A DNA stretch of 64,000 bases. It comes from Rotaria socialis (lineage: Eukaryota > Rotifera > Eurotatoria > Philodinida > Philodinidae). The position numbers and the translations under genes are program-made. How positions within the stretch are numbered: the first letter of the stretch is position 1; every line of letters begins with the position of its first letter. The notes below the pieces were generated by a model. That model was not told the origin of the DNA. It did not search any database and was given only the letters and a program-made list of their open reading frames with translations. The stretch covers positions 62,001 through 126,000 of the forward strand of contig CAJNYU010000474.1 in the NCBI GenBank assembly GCA_905331475.1. The letters are read 5' to 3'. Shown in pieces: positions 10,701-22,275 of this stretch.

Positions 10701-11338
10701 CTAAATCTTCTGGATTATTTACAGATTTCAGATACTTTCTATTTCAATGATATTTCACATAGCTTTAAATTCCAGGAAAAATGCAAAGATAACTTAAACT
10801 CATACTTTCCTTATTTTATTGGTCAGCTCAAATGATCAATTTCCATGTAAGAGGAAAAGGTTCAAAATCATATAAAAAATCGATGAAAGTGGAGCTATTA
10901 GAATCGGTATAGTCAGATTTTTCAATTTTGAAGATAGATTTCATTTGATTGTAATATTTTTCCATCTCTCACAATCGATTTTTAGAACTAAATCACTTAC
11001 TAGTGATTATTATAAGCATTGATTTCGATTGAGTCAAGTTTATTAGCCGATTAAAATCATACTAAATAAGTGCCTTTCAAATCGAGTTTTAAAATGATTT
11101 TCAACTACCGTTTTTGCATTGGTTATTTTCCCTTATTCTGAAGTGTATTTTCTAGCTTTTCTTTTATTTCATGACAGTAAAATGAGTGAGCAATGTGATA
11201 TGTTTACTACTTAGTACCGTTATTTCTTTGTATAAGTTTTAAAGTCGCTATATTGTAGGTGTTGCAACTTTTGTAATTGGTGGTGTGCTACTATTCGTGC
11301 TTACATACTGGCTAACGCGATGGTTCAGCAAATTATAA
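7787..11338 (+). CDS. Tail-anchored protein of unknown function, five predicted exons
   Basis: Predicted exons are 7787-7892, 8302-8508, 9532-9606, 9905-9967 and 11259-11338, giving 176 residues. All junctions are phase 1 with GT-AG borders, and the ATG lies three bases after an acceptor-like CTTTTAG. The product starts with a Ser/Thr-rich segment, continues with a charged region (KLDEPDDDDSAKS near residues 68-80, with several Cys), and ends in one hydrophobic helix (ATFVIGGVLLFVLTYWL) plus the short basic tail TRWFSKL. This is the layout of a tail-anchored membrane protein facing the cytosol. No family was recognised. The third exon (75 bp) lies wholly within a MITE at 9391-9625. Skipping it keeps the frame (176 to 151 residues), so it may be a cassette exon or a false call. 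Exon choice is the weak point. Confidence 0.5.
9391..9625. mobile_element. MITE with 11-bp perfect terminal repeats and TA flanks
   Basis: The left end TGAAACACGAT (9391-9401) is the exact inverse of the right end ATCGTGTTTCA (9615-9625), and TA directly flanks both sides. That suggests a Tc1/mariner-type insertion. The first 70 bp are, inverted, the same sequence as the right end of the element at 2126-2408 (shared core TAGAAATTTG / CAAATTTCTA). It lies in the intron-rich part of the tail-anchored gene. Confidence 0.75.
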
Positions 11339-12316
11339 TCATCAACATCAAATTCATCGTCAAATATGTTTTATCCAATGGTTCTATTAAAAAATGATTG
11401 GTCTTTTATTATTGTTCTTATTGCTCACTGAAATAAAATAAATCATGATTTAATTATAGATAATACATGACTATCATAAAGAAAGAGAAGAAATATTAGA
11501 CCTAACTCTGAGTAAACTTTCTTTCAATATCAATAATTGAAAATGTATTGTAGAAGTCAGACCGTTTTTCAAGGTTGGATGTGGGTGTCAGTAATTATAA
11601 TCAGCTATGTTTTATTCTCATGTTTTTTTAGAAGAACTCTATGATCATTTTTATGCGCTTGATAAGAACTGATTTATTTTATTCTGGTCAAATATTTACA
11701 TATTTTCAGTAGCTTTGTCAGATAAATGAATTTATTTCACAAATGTATTCTTTTATGAGAATCTTATTCTTTTAGATGCTTATGATTCAATTATTCTAAC
11801 TTGATTCACACTGTCATAGGAACCGTATAGCTCACGTATGAGATAGTTAGAAGTGTAGACTATGTAAAAGCTACAGGAAATAATTCAAATTTTGGATCAC
11901 GACGTAAATAAGAAATAATCTTAGATTACATCAAAGGAAAAAATCTTTATTTATATAGATACTATTGTCACCTTGAAATATATTTACAGTCACCAACATA
12001 AAAAATGTACGACGTGCTTTTTAATTTCTACTTGCTGATTTAGCATGAATAATAAATCAAAAACGCGCTTAAATAATATTTTGAATGTCACATAGCGACA
12101 AACGTATACAAGAAGGTTGCTGATAGGCATGCGCCGATGATAGAAAAATGTAAGACCTTCTCAGCGTAACGCCAAAATTGTGTTCTTATGCTTTTTACTT
12201 TTTTGTTCTTTACTCCATATTTGTCTATTCTACTTCAGCGTGTGACGGTAAATATTTATTTTTTTTCTTCTTTTTATTGCGTTACTTTCGTTTAGTAAAT
12301 CTACATTAAGAAAATC
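11339..12316. other. Intergenic, no gene recognised
   Basis: AT-rich sequence between the tail-anchored gene and the U-box gene. It holds AATAAA-type signals shortly after 11430. The stretch just before 12317 probably carries the promoter and 5' leader of the U-box/VWA gene, but no clear element stands out. Confidence 0.4.
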
Positions 12317-15300
12317 ATGACTGATATACCATCGAGTTTTCTTTGTCCAATAACACATGAATTGATGACAGATCCAGTTATTGATCCCGATGGAAATAGT
12401 TATGAACGTGCAGCCATTGAAAGTTGGCTCCATCAACAGAAGAATTCGCCTATTGTAAGTTTACTGTAGATAACTAAACTATTTTTGTCTAATAATTTAA
12501 TTACTAGACTCGCACTCAATTGAATACGAGCGACCTTCGTCCCAACCGTGCATTACGTGAGAGCATAGAAGAATTTCGAAGTAAACAAATCTCATCAAAT
12601 AACACTTCACAAATAAGTTCTATTGCTACTGCAAGTAGCCAATCATTTGATTTAAAAGTAACAAGTAGTTGGATGAATGATTTTACTCATATATCAATTC
12701 AACCACCAGAAAGTGATGGGATACGAGCCCCTTGTGATATATGTTGTGTTGTTGATACATCCGGTTCAATGGCAACTGAAGTTGAAATTCAAGGAACATC
12801 AAATGATAAAGAAAGATATGGTTTATCACAATTAGATCTTGTTAAACATGCATTAAAAACAATTATTCATTCATTAACACAAAATGATCGTTTATCTATT
12901 GTTTCATTTGCTAACAGTGCATCGACTCTATTTAAATTACGCGAAATGAATGGAGATGGTCGTTCGAGTGCATTAGCTGCTCTTGAACGACTCGAAGATA
13001 ATGGACAAACAAATTTATGGGATGGTTTACGAACTGGTTTAGAAGTTTTAGCTGAAGGACAACGAAAATCAGGAAGTAATGTTGCATTATTTCTATTGAC
13101 AGATGGTTGCCCAAATGTTGAACCACCACGTGGACATCTGCAGACATTAGTCACATATAAAAAGAAAAAGAATTTCACATGTTCAATAAATACATTTGGG
13201 TTTGGATATAGTTTAGATAGTAAATTATTAGAAGATCTTTCTCAAATTGGCAATTGTGGTACCTACGCATTTATTCCGGATGGATCGTTTGTTGGTACCA
13301 TATTTGTTAATGCTATTTCGAATTTATTAATAACAGTCGCAACAAATGTACAATTAACGATTGGCGATATTCAACCCATCCTTGATCCATCATCAAAATA
13401 TATTTGTCATTACTCCACAGATACATCAAATAGCAAGGTAGAAAAAGAAATTATCAATTTTGCATATGAATTATACTAGCATGTCAAACCTATTGAATAC
13501 AAACATTTCATGTGCGACGTTTGTATTTCAATTTTGTGACTTATTACGATCTATAGCACACATAGAAATAATAATCCAGTTAGTGTTACTTTTAACAAAA
13601 CAAAAATAGAATTTGTTTTGACTGTAACTAAAATGAGAATGATTTATTTATTGAGAAAACTTCCTATCAAAAATTAGAAAAATAAAACATACTTATGGGT
13701 AAAAACTGTAGTTTATTTATTTTTTGATCACAAAAGATAATATTTATCATGTCTGCGAATATTTCGAGATGGTAAACGAAAATTTTCATCAAATAAATGT
13801 TGCTTAAAACAATAAGATATATTTATATCAGTTACTCTACAAAAATACTAATCTATTTTATGAATAAAACTCGATGTTAGTAGAACTAAAATATATTATC
13901 ATCTAATATTTACATAAATAGGAGTCTATTGTAACATTTTTATTTGTTTTTAGAAATTCTTATCTACATTTCTAATATCAGAAGTGAAATTAACTTGTAG
14001 AATTTCATTAGATTTTATTGTCTTTCAATTATATTTAAAATTAATTCTTGATCAGAAGATTTTTTCCCCACACTACCACTATTACAGTGCAATATGATAT
14101 TAAACGGTTCATCGACTATTTTGCTCCATGTTGAATCGCATCAGTGCTTACCTTGCATTATACACTGTATACTAGTAACTTGTCTACTACTACTTACAAT
14201 GTTTTTCTAAAATTGTTGCCTTGTTTATCTCATCTACGATTTATTATTTTGATTAGGTCTTCGATGGACCTTCTCTATCTGTTAATTTGGGCTCAATTAC
14301 ATTTGGGCAAAGTAAAGATCTTGTTATTCCAATGGCTATGGACCAATTTCAACGGATGAGTATTCAACTTGATTACGAATCTCCACATGGACAGAAAAAG
14401 AAACAATTTAAATCAATAAAAAAACTTGATGCAGACATTAAAGTATTCAATAATCAAAAATATCGACTCATATTAGTTCATGTTATTCGTAACGGTTTCG
14501 AATTATTACGTGCTTCTGGAGCCAAATTTACTGATATCCAAGGAAGTGTATTAAACGATATTGCAGATTTAGAACAAGCAATAAAAAATCATTCAAGTAA
14601 TAATAACTATTTAACTGATCTACTTACAGATCTTACTGGTCAAATAATGGCTGCTTTTTCTCGACAAGATTGGTTTAATAAATGGGGTGTTCATTATTTA
14701 CCAAGTATTACACGTATGTTAACTTATTTTTCATATAAAATAAATAATAATATCTTGGATTTATTTTTGTTAAAGGTGCTCATTTACTGCAAGTGTGTAA
14801 TAATTTTAAAGATCCAGGTGTTCAACATTATGGTCAAGGCCAATTATTTAATTCAGTTCGAGATGAAATGGATAGTATATTTTGCGGTTTACCAGCACCA
14901 AAGCGTCCGCAGTCTGGTGCAACAATTGATATGTCTGTATTTAATAATTCTGACAATCCATGTTTTCATGGTTCATGTACAGTGAAACTGTTTGATGGTT
15001 CCATCAAATTAGTTAAAGATATTCGACGAGGCGATCGATTATATCCACATGGTGGTACAGTAAATTATGTTTTAAAAACTGCTTGTAATAATAGACAAGC
15101 ACAAATGGTTTTGGTATGTATTTTTAATCTTTTCTTTCAATGTTTTAACTCAATTCTATTGTTTTTCTTTTCTTTACAATCTAGCTTGACACTGGTCTTA
15201 TAATTACACCATGGCATCCAATTTGTTTGAATGGTACTACATGGGTATTCCCTTGTTCACTTGTTCCGTCTCCAACGAATATTGCATGTGAAGCAGTGTA

Positions 15301-15562
15301 TAGTTTTGCTTTGGAGCAAGGACATACAGTATGGATAAATGACATTGAATGTATTACATTAGGCCATGGTTTTAAAGAAGATATTGCACGACATGTTTAC
15401 TATGGGACAGAGCGTATTATTGAAGATTTAAGAATAATGGATGGACAACAACAATGCACAGGATTCATTGAAATAGAACCTAAATGGGTGATTAGAAATA
15501 AACGAATGGGTCTTGTTAATGGTATTCGACAACCTGAGAATATTGATAGCATCGATGACTAA
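12317..15562 (+). CDS. U-box / VWA / Vint (Hint) domain protein
   Basis: Exons 12317-12454, 12508-13437, 14257-14713, 14776-15113 and 15185-15562 give 746 residues, with all phases consistent. Residues 1-75 form a U-box: [19 protein letters not shown], then [10 protein letters not shown], then a [18 protein letters not shown] tail. That implies an E2-binding ubiquitin ligase module. Residues about 122-315 are a von Willebrand A domain with an intact MIDAS, DTSGS starting at D129, and LTDG further on. The middle region matches the linker found in Vwaint proteins. A Hint module of the Vint type starts at about Cys571 ([14 protein letters not shown]) and has the TxxH motif T629-P-W-H632, the residues used for thioester formation in Hedgehog/intein autoprocessing. 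No signal peptide is seen, so the protein is probably cytosolic. The natural inference is a self-cleaving or intramolecularly rearranging ubiquitin ligase, but the activity is untested. The 819-bp third intron is long for this gene. Confidence 0.92.
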
Positions 15563-17642
15563 AATACATTTGCTTTTACAATTATATTTATCGTGCAACT
15601 TAAGTAGATGAGATAAACTTATTTTATAAATGAATACATTCCTTTTTATGTACTCAAAAAACAAAGAGAACACTATAGAATCGGTTGATGTGTCCGTCCG
15701 CCCGTCCGTTTATTCGATAACCCTTCACAATTATATTCGATTGAGCTGAAATTTTCCACACAGTTCAATCTCATGAATATCTCGGTCGAGTTCGAAGATG
15801 AGAAGGATCCCTCAAGAAATAGTTGAATTATCGAAAAAATTGTCATTTTTGGCCAGACCATCCCTGAGGAGGGGTACAGGGATTTTTTTCAAGAAAAACA
15901 TTTTTTCAGAATTATCCACAACTTATATAAATCGACTCAGTTTTTAACGCTGATTCCGAATCTGATATTAGTTTTGAACTAAATCGTAGCCTTCTAACGA
16001 AACATCGCCTGAAAAAGGTCTCAAAATGCACAAAAACTGCATCCAGAAATCAAATTGCCTAGTTTCTCATGATAATTTTCGTGTTCAGGCATTCTAAAAT
16101 GACTCATATGTCCCATGCACTTTTTGCAGTACACATAACTCTCGGATGAAATCCGAAGTTTCCACATTTATTTAGTGTAATTACTGATTTTCAATTGAAG
16201 TGATCGATGACTATTGTAATAGCTAATAGTTTGAATTTCAGAATGTTTTTCTTTTCATCAATTGCAAGTACTTTTGGTAAGAAAGTTAAAATGCAATTTA
16301 TTAGCTACTGTTTTTCTTGTTCAGCGTATTGATTGATAATCATTTACATTCTAGATATGGTTTATTTAGAATGTTAATAAAATTGCATCATAAATGCACA
16401 TCATCATAATTTCATGGTTCTTCAACAATGTTTTGCATCAACCAATGTTCGTTAATTTATCACAAAGCGAGTAATTTGAATGAAATAAATCATATTTGTC
16501 ATATGGTTATAGTTTATAATTATTTGTTAATGCATTTTTGTTGGAAGTAGAATGTAGTACTCACATTCACTTTTTCGTCTTACTGAACAAAATTCTTAAT
16601 AGATTAAGTCATAAATATTCCGTGAAGATCTTTTTAAAGTTTTATGTTTGCAATCACTTGCAGTAAAAGTAAAACATCACGTTAGAACTCAAGGTTACTA
16701 TTTTCTTCCAATAGATATAGTCATGCCGATTGATGAATCAACTTGCTAATGTGTTTAAGAACGAATAAAATAAATAAGTATCGTTTCTTGTTCGGAAGAA
16801 AAACTTGAACAATATATATATATATATATCATGACACACCAATAAAAGTTCATGAATTTAGTAAGTCGATGGTACTAATGTTTTGTCTCCAAGGTCAACA
16901 AGTTTTGAAGAAGTTTGTAAGAGATTTTTCTATGTATTATTCTTTGCAATTTATTGAAATTTCACTGACGTTTGTATCTCAAACAAGATACTTTTGAAAA
17001 TCTGAATTAAGTAATATTTATTTTCTGAAACTTTGAGATGTTCAGATCTCTTGAAGAATTTAGAATACTCGAAGAAATTTTAGGATCAAGCAATATTATC
17101 TCATACCAATATTAAACAACATACAAAAATGATCATGCGTCAAAAAGACTAATCATAAAATCAAGTATCTTCAAAATTCGATATCTCCAAAAATAATATT
17201 ATTTGATTGGACTAAAATTTTTAAGCTGCATTCGAGTTCATTTGTTTCTTTCATAAATACTTCGTCGACAAATGAAAAATCCGATAAAATTATAGACTCA
17301 ACGAGAGTCAATCTAGGTTTCTACTAATGTTGGCTGGACTTATTTATGAGGAAAATACAAGTTCAATTGACCAGTCACTGTCCGGAATCATTCCTCATGG
17401 ATGTTGTTTTTTTTTCCATCTGGATTAAAATGAATTTTAATTAGTTTGTTTTTCTGCTTTTCCTGATAAATTAAACTACTTATCATTGTTAAATAAATTA
17501 TTGATGAATATCTGTAAAACTTAGGGTAGATTCAATATTTGCAATATCTAATTTTGTCAAGAAAGTTTTCGTTAATTAAAACAGGATGAAAACAAAGAAA
17601 ACAAGATGTATCGATCATAAAATTCCAAAAACAACTAGCTTG
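15563..17642. other. Intergenic; possible old interspersed repeat and an AT microsatellite
   Basis: No gene was seen. At about 15685-15880 there is GTCCGTCCGCCCGTCCG followed by TTGAGCTGAAATTTTCCACACAG. This composition differs from the surroundings and is of the kind seen in dispersed repeats, but no second copy lies in the window. A short (AT)n run is at 16812-16829. Confidence 0.45.
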
Positions 17643-18760
17643 CTAATAAAGAAAAGCTGCATCGTCATTTAATCGCTTAAGCATATTAGCTCGTCGCATT
17701 GAATCAGATACTTTTGTTCGATTTGCTAAAAATCTCTCGTAGAGATATTGTTGTTGAAAATATTGATTTGTTGGTGTAAAATCAGGTGTTAATGATGGAA
17801 GTTCAATGACAGAAATTGTATTCTTTTCAATCAATGGTATTCGATTCATCATAATGTGTTTTAAACTATGTTTCCATTCGGTTTCGTAAATAGGTGCTGC
17901 TGATTGGTCGGATAGGGCATTATTGTTTGTTATTGGTATTACTGTTTCATAAATATTTGTACAAGGAGAATGTGTTTGATTATGATTTTCATTTTCAAAC
18001 GATGACATTCGTGCCATATCTATAGATACAATCGATGGTGAAGTAGAACGATCATAATGTGGAAGTCGACGTAAGATTTTTGTACAATCATTTACATTGT
18101 TTATGTAAGCAAATGGTCGAGAACCAACGTCTAATTTAATTAGTCATGTTTAATACGAAGAAAAGTTTTTTTTTCTCGTTGTTTTTACCTTTCGCTGATA
18201 GATTGGTCTTCTCTTTATGTGATTGTGATGAATGATCAACATACTTTTTTACAGGTGAAGCTAGTATGAAAATAAATAAATAAATAAATAAATAAATAAA
18301 TAGTTTTTCAAATTTAGAATAAACCTGGTTGATTTAATGAACGAAATGAACTGCATGGAGAAACAGGATTAACAAGTGTATTAATTGTTGTACAACTTTC
18401 ATCGAATTTTTTATTGTTAATGTTTGCTGTTGATGCTGTTTTACTATGGATTAAATGTGGATAAGTTTCATATAAATGTGAAAAATCAGTTATATCGCTT
18501 GTATGACGTTTTAGAAAAACATGTTTCTTTTTATCTTTCTCTTTTTTTGATCTTTCATTTAATTTATAGGATGAATGTCGAGGATACGGACAAGAACAAA
18601 AGCAAGATGATATTGAATAAAAACAACAAAATGATGTTGCCAAAAGTACAATAAAACCAATAAATGCTATGAATATAAGAAAACCAATGATGCCATAGAG
18701 GAGATAAGTATCGAGTAAAGATGATTCTGTTAATGAATAAAATAGTCGATCATCGGTCAT
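17643..18760 (-). CDS. Single-pass membrane protein of unknown function
   Basis: Exons on the minus strand are 18760-18325, 18260-18189 and 18130-17643, giving 331 residues with phase-1 junctions. The N-terminus is short and acidic (MTDDRLFYSLTESS). It is followed by one long hydrophobic segment at about residues 18-46 (LLYGIIGFLIFIAFIGFIVLL) and then by a Cys cluster (FCCFYSISSCFCSC), a likely palmitoylation site just inside the membrane. The remaining 270 residues are hydrophilic, with a Lys/Glu stretch (ERSKKEKDKKKHVF) and several Tyr-Glu pairs (IYET, LYETYPHL, IYETVIP) that resemble signalling-type tyrosine sites. No signal peptide or known domain was recognised. The topology (short outside, long inside) is inferred from the positive residues after the helix. 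The intron between exons 1 and 2 carries an (AAAT)n tract. Confidence 0.62.
18269..18302. repeat. (AAAT)n microsatellite
   Basis: About eight uninterrupted copies of AAAT/TAAA, located inside the first intron of the minus-strand membrane-protein gene, only 9 bp from the predicted exon-2 acceptor. Confidence 0.9.
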
Positions 18761-20063
18761 GGCAACTAGAATAAAATGCTCAAATGGTAATGTTTAATAC
18801 GCATATAGTTATATGATATGTTTTAGTTCGAGACATCTCATGTACACATACATAGACTACTTCACTATTAAAAGTGAACACTGAAAAAGAAAGAGACGAA
18901 CATTAAAAAATTGTGATGAGAGAAAGAGAATCAAATACTCGATCAGAGTCACGTCTACATTTATGTATAGAACTGAAGAACACACATACGTATTTAATAA
19001 AGGTGCACACGAGGCAATGTTTGCATATGGGCTATTAGATGAGCTCATGTATGTATAAATGTTCATGTCAATATCGTGAAAAATGTTTCCCCTTTTAACA
19101 AGTGATTTTATTTTTTTTTGAAGGATGAAATCTAAAATTTGTCGTCACTTTCAAGATCAACGATAAATATGAATAGCTATTGTGTCATACTTCTCTATAC
19201 TAATTCAAACAAAGGCAAAAAAGAAAACGGATCATCTGTTATGTAATTTAGAATCGAATATGTATATCGTTCAATGTTGAAAAGAATTTTATGATAAGAA
19301 AAGCAAACCATAATTAACATTTTATGTGCTTCATAATTATTCTTATTTCAATTCTTTTAACACTCAAAAAGAACTTGATTTGATTCGTTTTCAAGGCAAA
19401 AATCAATTCATCATTTGTATGGTATTCAATTCATTTTATTAAAAAGAAAAAAAAATGAGCCTACCAAACTTTTGCATCATCACTATACATGTAGATAGCA
19501 GATGACAGTAGTTTTAGATGAATATTTATTTTCACTTATTTTTCTAATATTGCTTGTATCAAGTAATGATAATTTGACGGTTGTAGTGTCATGATAATGA
19601 TTGACGTGTGAACTTTTCACTTGATCCACAGAAGAGAACAGTACATTGTAAGCTATTAGATCGTCGAAGTAACGAAAACGTTAAGCAATCGTCGTCGGTC
19701 ACTAATTGTTTTGACACCTCTATTTGCTTGACCTTTTAACTGCATATATAATGAACAACCTATTACCCATAACTTTATGTGTACCTTTAGCACAGCCTAG
19801 GTATACCAAATTTTTTCTGTACTAGAGGTAACTCAAACTCGAATAATCGATTAGTGCATATTACCAATACAAAAAAGAATACGAAAAAAACATAGAGTCA
19901 TGTTTTTTTCCTTCTAAAGACAATTTCATGCCTGAATAGTTTTCTTTTCTCTGGTAAAAAGTTAATTTAGGAAGAAAAACATGAATAAATATGTCTATCA
20001 TTATTATTGTTTGGATACATTTTAAAAACCTAATGACTATTACATTATCGCATAGGAACTAAA
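18761..20063. other. Divergent intergenic region between the membrane-protein and EF-hand genes
   Basis: No gene was seen. The two flanking genes are divergently transcribed, so this 1.3 kb probably holds both promoters. An acceptor-like CGCATAG lies 7 bp upstream of the EF-hand ATG, suggesting a non-coding first exon within this stretch. Confidence 0.45.
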
Positions 20064-21183
20064 ATGGACACTGCTTACGATAGTGAATCAGGTTTTTCCG
20101 AAAATGAAGTTCATGGAGCACGAATAGCATTTTTTCGTGATTGCCCAAATGGAAGCTGTTCGAAACAAAAATTTCTTACTTTTATACGTAAATCATGTGT
20201 ACAAAAAAAACGCAGCCCATCGAATATTCGTATTATAAATTTTTTAAAAGATTATCGCCACTGTAAAAAATTCTTTTCTATGATGTTTGATGTCTACGAT
20301 CGGAATCATGATGGGCAGTTAGATTTTGATGAATATATTTATGCATTATCAGCAATAACAGGTGCCAATCGTTTACGTACAATTGAAACATTATTTAAAT
20401 TTTTCGATATTGAAAATCAAGGTTTTATAACTCGAAAAGAATTTGATTCGAGAAAAAAATTAGCAGCACAATTTCTTGGCCAATATAAACCTGGCATCAC
20501 GGATAATTTATATGAAAAAGCATTTAGTACCATGGATACAAATAAAGATGGATTTATATCAAAAGAAGAATTCATTCAATGGCATTTACAAGACCATTCA
20601 ATGTCACAGGGTGATAAATCTATAAAAAAGAGACCGCGTTTATTAAGAATTTCAACGACACCCTTAAATATCAATGGTCAAATAAAAACATCATCGTTAC
20701 AGGGCAAAGATAAACATTCCATTGATCTGTGGTTAGAAGCGACAGCAGATACTACTAATCATGCACAAGAGTAAATTTCTTATTTTTATATAAATTTGAT
20801 TTGATTGAATTTTTCGAATATTTCTTAGATTGTCCTCGACAAACAATATTGATCGACATTTATTGGAAATATTTTATCGAGCTCGTCGTCGTTTTCAACA
20901 AGCAAGAATCCGAATGAATGATAATCAATCAGATTCCGGTGTTTTTACTCATTCATCATCAGCAACAACTTTAACTGACAGTGAATTTGATGCAAACAGT
21001 TTCTTTGACATAAATAATCAAGATGATTGCCAATCGAACTTAAATGATGATACTGATGAGGAATTTCTATGTCAATCATTAGAAAATGCTTTGATGGAAA
21101 CATTACTTGAATTGAGACAAAAGAGATCAAACAATGATACATCGATTGAAAACAATGGAAAAATTGAATTAACTCGATTCTAA
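20064..21183 (+). CDS. EF-hand calcium-binding protein (calcineurin B / NCS-like core, long C-terminal tail)
   Basis: Two exons, 20064-20770 and 20829-21183, give 353 residues. An N-terminal pseudo-EF region precedes a canonical loop at D79-E90 (DRNHDGQLDFDE), a degenerate loop at 115-126 (DIENQGFITRKE, with Glu and Gln in place of Asn/Asp) and a canonical loop at 158-169 (DTNKDGFISKEE). So two, possibly three, sites should bind calcium. The spacing and the motif FFSMMFDVYD resemble neuronal calcium sensor, calcineurin-B or calaxin-type proteins, but the N-terminus lacks the MG-x-x-x-S myristoylation signal. The C-terminal 150 residues are acidic and Ser/Asp/Asn-rich (about residues 250-330), with no recognised domain. 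The donor GAGTAAAT and acceptor TTTCTTAG join in frame. Function beyond calcium sensing is not evident. Confidence 0.82.
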
Positions 21184-21903
21184 ATTTTTGTCGATTAATC
21201 AATTGTTTCATTTATCTTTCAATCAACATACTATTTAGTCACATAGAGCTCTTTCATTTTCAGTACAATATACGAGTCAAAATTTCCAAGTAATTGTGTT
21301 TCTTAATGAGTTTTATTTCTTCTGAGACTGTAGCATGATACATTTTGCTATAATATATTTTTGACTATTTGCTGGAGTAGTATTTCAATATAAATTTCAC
21401 GGTAAAAGAGAAAATTTTGGATCGCCATTTTCTCTTACACAAAAGTCTATTTACTTTTCTTTACTTCTCCTCGAATAGCATTAATTTAACAATGCTCTTC
21501 GAACAAAATTTTTACTCGACTTCGAGAAGAAAAAGTCTTTTTCTCGGATGCTTTGCTAGTCTCTTAATTAGAAGATTTAATTTAATACATGAAATCTCTG
21601 ATTTTCTTTTAGTTGATAATCAAACACGAGCAATCTTTACGTAGCACTATTTGTTTCTTGTCTATTTCAAATATAATTTAGATACAAAAAAAAACTGTTG
21701 CTGTAATCCATACTAGATAAAAATATGAAATAGGATTTAGGTCATGTTGTTTTTTTATCAGATGTAGATCATATTATTCCATCAGTTGTAAGACACATTC
21801 CTGTTCCATCTTTTTACTGAATTCTGCTGAAGCGTAATAAGCAATAAGTATAGTTCACAAAATTTTAACGAGACGATAGTATTGATATATGAACAACGTC
21901 GGT

Positions 21904-21970
21904 CACGATCTGTGAAGAAAATCTAAATTTCTAAAACTATACTTCAGCAACGTTTTTCGATCGTGTTTCA
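21904..21970 (+). repeat. Third copy of the GATCGTGTTTCA terminal sequence
   Basis: CTAAATTTCTA, then ATACTTCAGCAAC, then CGATCGTGTTTCA follow in the same order as at the right ends of 2126-2408 and (inverted) 9391-9625. A matching left end could not be placed with confidence, so this may be a solo end or a decayed element. Confidence 0.6.
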
Positions 21971-22136
21971 CAACACAATTGCATCACAAATATAATTTGG
22001 ATGAAAAAAGAATCTTTTTTTTTTCAATCTCTATTGATTGACTACAAGAAATTTCCAATTCATAATCATTATTGAAATACATTTTATTGTGTAAAATATT
22101 CATGTTTTTCATAAATAAATACTTCTTCTGATTTGA

Positions 22137-22275
22137 GTTCGGTTCGGTTCGTCTTTTTTTTCAAGTCGGTTTGAGTTCGGTTTGGTTTGTCTTTATTTTT
22201 TTAAAGTCGGTTCGGGTTCGGTTTGGTTCGACTGACTTTTCAAAAAGTTGGTTCGAGTTCGGTTCGTTTTCGCTC
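22137..22275. repeat. Minisatellite of GAGTTCGGTTCG-type units
   Basis: About three units of 45-60 bp are present, each made of GTCGGTT(T/C)GAGTTCGGTT(T/C)GGTT(T/C)G plus a T-rich spacer. The sequence within units is itself built of a GGTTC-like pentamer. The open frame through it (22171-22392) is a by-product of the repeat. Confidence 0.75.

Noticed and set aside
10670..10735. Possible extra exon of the tail-anchored gene after TTGTAG
   Set aside because: No usable GT donor follows in the right frame.
12867..13178. Minus-strand frames across the VWA exon
   Set aside because: Shadow frames of the VWA domain, which has clear motifs on the + strand.
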